A DNA stretch of 64,000 bases from the NCBI GenBank assembly GCA_001949185.1, contig BDGG01000005.1:2581972-2645971 (forward strand), read 5' to 3'. The position numbers and the translations under genes were made by a program. This document shows positions 60,035 through 64,000 of this stretch, in pieces. The notes beneath the pieces were generated by a model. It worked only from the letters and a program-made list of their open reading frames with translations, had not been told where the DNA came from and made no database searches. The first letter of the stretch is position 1. Each line of letters begins with the position of its first letter. The DNA comes from Ramazzottius varieornatus (taxonomy: Eukaryota; Tardigrada; Eutardigrada; Parachela; Ramazzottiidae).

Positions 60035-60315
60035 CATACCCTTGAATCTGGAACGCAGTCGCCAATTCCTTTTCTGCTTCCATAGTTACGCAGGTTTGGA
60101 AGTTAAGGTAAAGAGTACGACGAAGAGACAAGATCGAGAGACAGGTTCGCAAAAGGCAATGCGTAAAATAGAAATCTGAAAAATTGAATTTACTTCTTGC
60201 CACCTTGGCGGCGCCCCCAGTGGTAGTATCGTTCGTGACGTCATGGGCTGCGCCATATGTCGAAACACCACGAGCAGCTTGCGATTTTTTGTCTGACCAC
60301 TGGACAACCGCTAGT
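60035..60315. repeat. Dispersed repeat, copy 2
   Basis: Same orientation and block order as 140-440: ACCCTTGAA, CTTCCATAGT, CAGTGGTAGTA, GTGACGTCATGGGCTGCGCC, TCTGACCACTGG. The middle 100 bases are strongly diverged. No inverted ends. Confidence 0.55.
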
Positions 60316-61246
60316 TGAACGCTGGAGATATAATGTTGTGAAGAATTGATTGTGAGTTGTTCTGAATTTTTTTCCAGCTGTTGAAAAGCTTGGCGCGTGA
60401 AGGAGGACCTGGAGCATGTGTTGGGAGCAGTTTGCCCTCGAACCTTGTAAAATATTTCTCATTCCGTACGTAGTGTTTAGCCAGCGGTCACCAGCTACAT
60501 GTCATAGAGATCTTGCCACCACAGGCAAACAGAAAATACCGAACCGCCAAAGATGCACAGGAAGTGATTTGCGGTCAGGTAACCGTGCACTGCGAAACCG
60601 AGTTGTTTACCCCGGTATTATGAGTGTTGAAGTCGATTCCTGAACAATTTGATCGGCGATCGTTATGCCCTAAACTGGGCTACCGTAACCTACTTAGTGT
60701 TCGGTGTCCTAGCTTTCGACGGTTGGTCGAGCCTTTTTGAGTCTTTGCAACATCGATCTGTAACTCTGTTCCATACCTTTGATGCGATTTTGCTTGATGG
60801 TTGTGCAAGTGTAGTAGACTGAAGCCATCGTACCAGGAAGAACTGGACTGGATAAGTGCATTTTGAAAGTTAGTACTCATAAAAGCTTTCGAAGTCCCCC
60901 GATGGGCGCATGACGGCGTGTCCGTTATCATTGACGACGTTGCGCTTACAGCGTATTTGTTACGAGATCGTCCATAACAGAAAAAATGCTTATAAGTTAT
61001 CTCCTTAACGAGCCTTTTAGTATTCAGAACCAGTATTCCGCCTCGAATGCGTATGGGCTGACAAAAAAGTCCAGGTCGGCATCGGAGTGAGATGTATTGA
61101 TAGCTTTCCTGCGTTTCTCCGTTTTCGAGCATCTTCAAACACTTTCACTGTCAGAGCATCCTATTGTACACTACTTCCACACTCTACTCTTGTTCAATTT
61201 GAAAACTGTCGTCTTCGCTGACGCATCGTCCACACGAAAAACAACA
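60316..61246. other. Intergenic region upstream of UGT
   Basis: No coding signal was recognised. The UGT frame is open upstream of its ATG, but no earlier in-frame ATG occurs. Confidence 0.45.
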
Positions 61247-62816
61247 ATGTCCAGAAACCATGTGCTGTTTGTCGGGTTTGCACTTCCCGGAAGCCTGGCG
61301 CCCTTCTGGGAACTCGCAAAGAAGATCAGCAAGCACCATGACGTTACCTTTGCTGTTTCAGCAGCATGCGTCGAAGAGCTCAGAGGCCGCGGTCTCCCTT
61401 CCGATCATGATGACGGCAAGAGCTCAAACCCTCGTCTCGCACTGTACGGGCTGGAGGACAAGTGGGATCCCTCAGACATGCCAGGCCAGCTGGCCATGTC
61501 TCCCAACCGAACAGCCTCCGGTGACTCTGTGACAGCTCCATCAATGCAGATGACGAAAAGGATGGAGGCTGTGCGGGAAGCCGTCGAGAAACTAATGAGA
61601 GGAATTTCCACTAAGACATTACCGGCTATTGGCGAGCCCAGTCTGAAACGAGCTGTTGATGTAGCGATAGTGGACTTTTTTATGCTGCGCGGATCAATCT
61701 CGATATGCGAAGAACAGGGAATTCCCTTCTACATCTTCAGCTCTTCTAACGCTCTCGTTCCGCTACAAGCGACGTTGGTGGATGAAAACACTCCAACGCG
61801 GCCTGGGGATCAATTCGAAGCAGTCGTCAGAGGTGACTTCGACCAGATACCGAACGCAAACGGGGAGTTCGAACCGTTACTGATCAAAGGAAGGGTGGAC
61901 AATTTGCTACTTCCAATGCGTCAGGCCTTTATGGGCTCGCGCGGTGTCATCTTGAACTCTGTGCGAGAGTTCGAGAAGGAGCATGTGGAATGGATGGAAC
62001 GCTCACCGATCTTCAAAGAACGCCCACTGTTCTGCGTTGCTCCATTGATGCCGCACGAAGGGGAAAAGAAAGATGATAGCAAATTAAAGGTAAAGTTCAT
62101 GCTAGTCCAAAAACGGAATGGCGTTTATTCATGTGCCCGAAGTTTAGTTGCTCAATAAACTGATTGACCAAGCGCTACTTGATAAACAACCGTACAACAG
62201 TGTGGGATGTATGATTTTTTAGATCCAAGGTTGGCTCGACCGTAAAAAGCGCGGATCGGTGGTCTACGTCGCCTTCGGTAGTTTGGTCACACTGCGACCG
62301 GAACAGCTGACGGAACTTGGCAAAGCTATCGAAAACCTGGGACGACCTTACATCTGGTCTCTTTTGCCCAATCAATACCCGCATTTACCCAAATCGGTGC
62401 AAGAGAGCGTTGACAACTGGGACGGTGACGGTCTGGTCTTGTCATGGGTGCCTCAGAAGCTGATTTTGGCGCATGACAGTGTGGGAGTTTTTGTCAGCCA
62501 TTCCGGCCTCAACAGTACGGTTGAATCGTTAGCCGCAGGGAAACCAATGGTCTGTTGTCCCGTCAGCTATGACCATCTGGTTACGGCACAAAGTGCAGTG
62601 CAGCATGGAGTGGGTGTATTGATCGGACCCCAGGGTTTCAAAAAAGATGCCGCGTTGATTCCTGCCAAAGACATTGAGGGGACTGTTAGGAAAGTTCAGG
62701 AAGAATGTAGGCAGAAAGCCAGCGAGTGGCGAAAGAAGCTCACCCATGCTTGGGATGTCAGCGGCACAACTGCGAAAGAGTTCAATGAACTGGCTACTTC
62801 TATTTCAAATATTTAA
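61247..62816 (+). CDS. UDP-glycosyltransferase, plant-like cytosolic GT1 type
   Basis: Two exons, 61247-62089 and 62223-62816 (478 aa), joined in phase 0. The start is the only in-frame ATG, giving MSRNHVLFVGFALPGSLAP. The C-terminal half has the nucleotide-sugar binding fold: VVYVAFGSLVTLRPEQL, then the PSPG signature of exactly 44 residues (about 356-399) from WVPQKLIL through HSGLNSTVES to CCPVSYDH. Unlike most animal UGTs it has neither a signal peptide nor a C-terminal membrane anchor, so it should be cytosolic. It resembles plant and bacterial family-1 enzymes that conjugate small lipophilic molecules. Odd: the usual catalytic His of the N-terminal GHxxP motif is Ser (GSLAP), and the last PSPG residue is His rather than Gln. 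The acceptor substrate cannot be predicted. Convergent with the guanylyl cyclase. Confidence 0.88.
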
Positions 62817-63397
62817 CAAATGCAGGAAAATGATAAGTTTCTGCTTATCCGTTGTTTCTCTAAATGACTATCCGTGACATCCTTGACAGAAAAAACGTGG
62901 ATCCAGATAGGTGTATGCTTGGTTGGTTACAGTACCGCAAAATCGCTGGGGTCATAAATGAAAGGTCAACAGCAGGAGTTTGTACAGGCAGCCGCCACTG
63001 ATTGGCGTTGTTGTCAGACGATATTTTGAGCAGGTACCGTTCGGCAGCATCGTTGGGACTTTGATCGACCATGAGGAAGCCTGGCTTTCATTAGTACTGT
63101 AGCTTATGAGATCTGTAAGGTCGCCCAGATGGAGTCGGCCTTCTGGCTGGCTCCAAAAACGGATGGTCCATAGTCGTCTCCCGGCCTATAATTATGTCAG
63201 GAACGTGTGCTGCATGTGCTGGTTCTTCACTCTGATGTTTTTCATGAAATGAGAGTAAGATGTTTGGGTGATCTGTTCATGAGCTTTCGCACATATCTAG
63301 ATAACATTTTTCTCGTGAAAGGAATGCGGGTTGATGAACATCTAGGAACGAAAGCATCTGTCTGAACTTCGGGGTATCGTAAAAACTAGAACGGAGA
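62817..63397. other. Convergent intergenic region UGT / guanylyl cyclase
   Basis: 580 bases between two convergent stop codons, so it holds both 3' UTRs. No clear AATAAA was seen on either strand. Confidence 0.5.
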
Positions 63398-63911
63398 CTA
63401 GTCCAGTTGACTGCGGCGTGCAAAGCGTCGAACCTTTCGGTGATGTTTAGAAGACACTTGTTCGAGTAAATCTTTCTTCTTCTCGACAAAATCGAGATCT
63501 ACCGCAGAAAAGCATTGATGGAAAAACCCAAGCGGCCTTTTGATTAACGAGCTAGCGCGTACCTGATATGCTCACTCGATTGGTTTGCCCCGGAGATAGC
63601 CAGAAAGTTTCGACTTCTCCTTTGCCTTAAAGTCCGCGGAAAAACAGTTTCTAGTTGTTTACCAGCTTAAGGTTTTCTTGGTCGCGTTTCTAGTTTACCC
63701 ACTTTGATGGGAATGAGACCTCTCGATTCCAGTTTGAACCCTTCTCGTCCATCCAGCAGCTGATAAGCTGCTGTCGAGATTTGTATTCGGGACGCTGCAG
63801 TGGAATGCACAGTTCCTGAACAAATGTTAACGTGAAACCATGTGAACCAAAGTGTATGTACCTTCGCCAGATGTTTCCATCTTGCTGGCAGTGTTCACCG
63901 TATCGCCGAAT
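63398..63911 (-). CDS. Guanylyl cyclase, C-terminal end (partial, receptor type likely)
   Basis: Four minus-strand exons in phase: 63911-63862, 63794-63699, 63625-63563, 63498-63398, ending in TAG. They encode the end of a class III nucleotide cyclase domain: FGDTVNTASKMETSGE, SRIQISTAAYQLLDG, FKLESRGLIPIK and GKGEVETFWL. A basic 40-residue tail follows (EKKKDLLEQ, KVRRFARRSQLD). The FGDTVNTAS form, rather than FGNNV or FGRKV, points to a membrane receptor guanylyl cyclase and not soluble alpha/beta subunits. All upstream exons (receptor, kinase-like domain, cyclase core) lie past the right edge. An alternative acceptor 21 bases upstream (exon from 63815) keeps the frame and would add seven residues. 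It makes cGMP from GTP at the membrane if intact. Confidence 0.85.
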
Positions 63912-64000
63912 CTGCAACAGGAACCAACATGCTTTTCGCTGGAGTGGCACAGAATGTCCTACCGGACAGAGCGGTTACATTGTGTAATGCGGGAGTTTCG

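Noticed and set aside
1-64000. CRISPR arrays, bacterial operons, prophage
   Set aside because: The content is eukaryotic throughout: split genes with GT-AG introns and animal protein families, and no spaced direct repeats.

Overview
This is animal nuclear DNA. Every recognisable gene is split by short GT-AG introns (mostly 60-400 bases), and the products are typical metazoan proteins: an NMDA-type glutamate receptor, a dynein-arm assembly LRR protein, a spectraplakin, a CUB/LDLa/trypsin protease and a guanylyl cyclase. The compact introns together with a cytosolic plant-like UDP-glycosyltransferase suggest a small-genome ecdysozoan, possibly a tardigrade. That placement is inference, because no ribosomal or mitochondrial marker is present.

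Layout: 1-8.6 kb is gene-poor and repeat-rich (foldback elements, one MITE copy, a decayed non-LTR retrotransposon on the minus strand at 3.6-4.7 kb). 8.6-13.9 kb holds a complete 12-exon GluN3-like NMDA receptor subunit (+). 14-22.9 kb has no gene I can support, apart from a 0.5 kb foldback element at its left end. 22.9-24.9 kb is a coiled-coil protein gene (-), head-to-head with a complete 11-exon DNAAF11/LRRC6 (tilB) gene (+) at 25.7-28.2 kb. 29.3-55.0 kb is a complete 37-exon spectraplakin (shot/MACF1/dystonin family, +) with an apparent alternative first exon inside the intron that separates its two CH domains. 57.0-58.9 kb is a secreted CUB-LDLa-trypsin protease (+). 61.2-62.8 kb is a two-exon plant-like UGT (+). 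The right edge holds the last four exons of a guanylyl cyclase (-) that continues beyond the window.

The exon models were assembled by hand from splice signals, phase and recognised protein families. Phases close exactly across all exons of each complete gene, and the products are 1183, 437, 3165, 503 and 478 residues.

The most striking non-genic signal is a family of hairpin-forming elements built on the core CCAAGTGGCGCACG...CGTGCGCCACTTGG. I found them at 14 loci between 26.6 and 54.5 kb, all in introns of DNAAF11 or the spectraplakin, and saw none elsewhere in the window. A second, unrelated MITE family (three copies, two inside GluN3 introns), several foldbacks and a dispersed repeat of about 280 bases add to the mobile load. 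The genes are not an operon. The only suggestive functional grouping is the head-to-head pair of the coiled-coil gene and DNAAF11.
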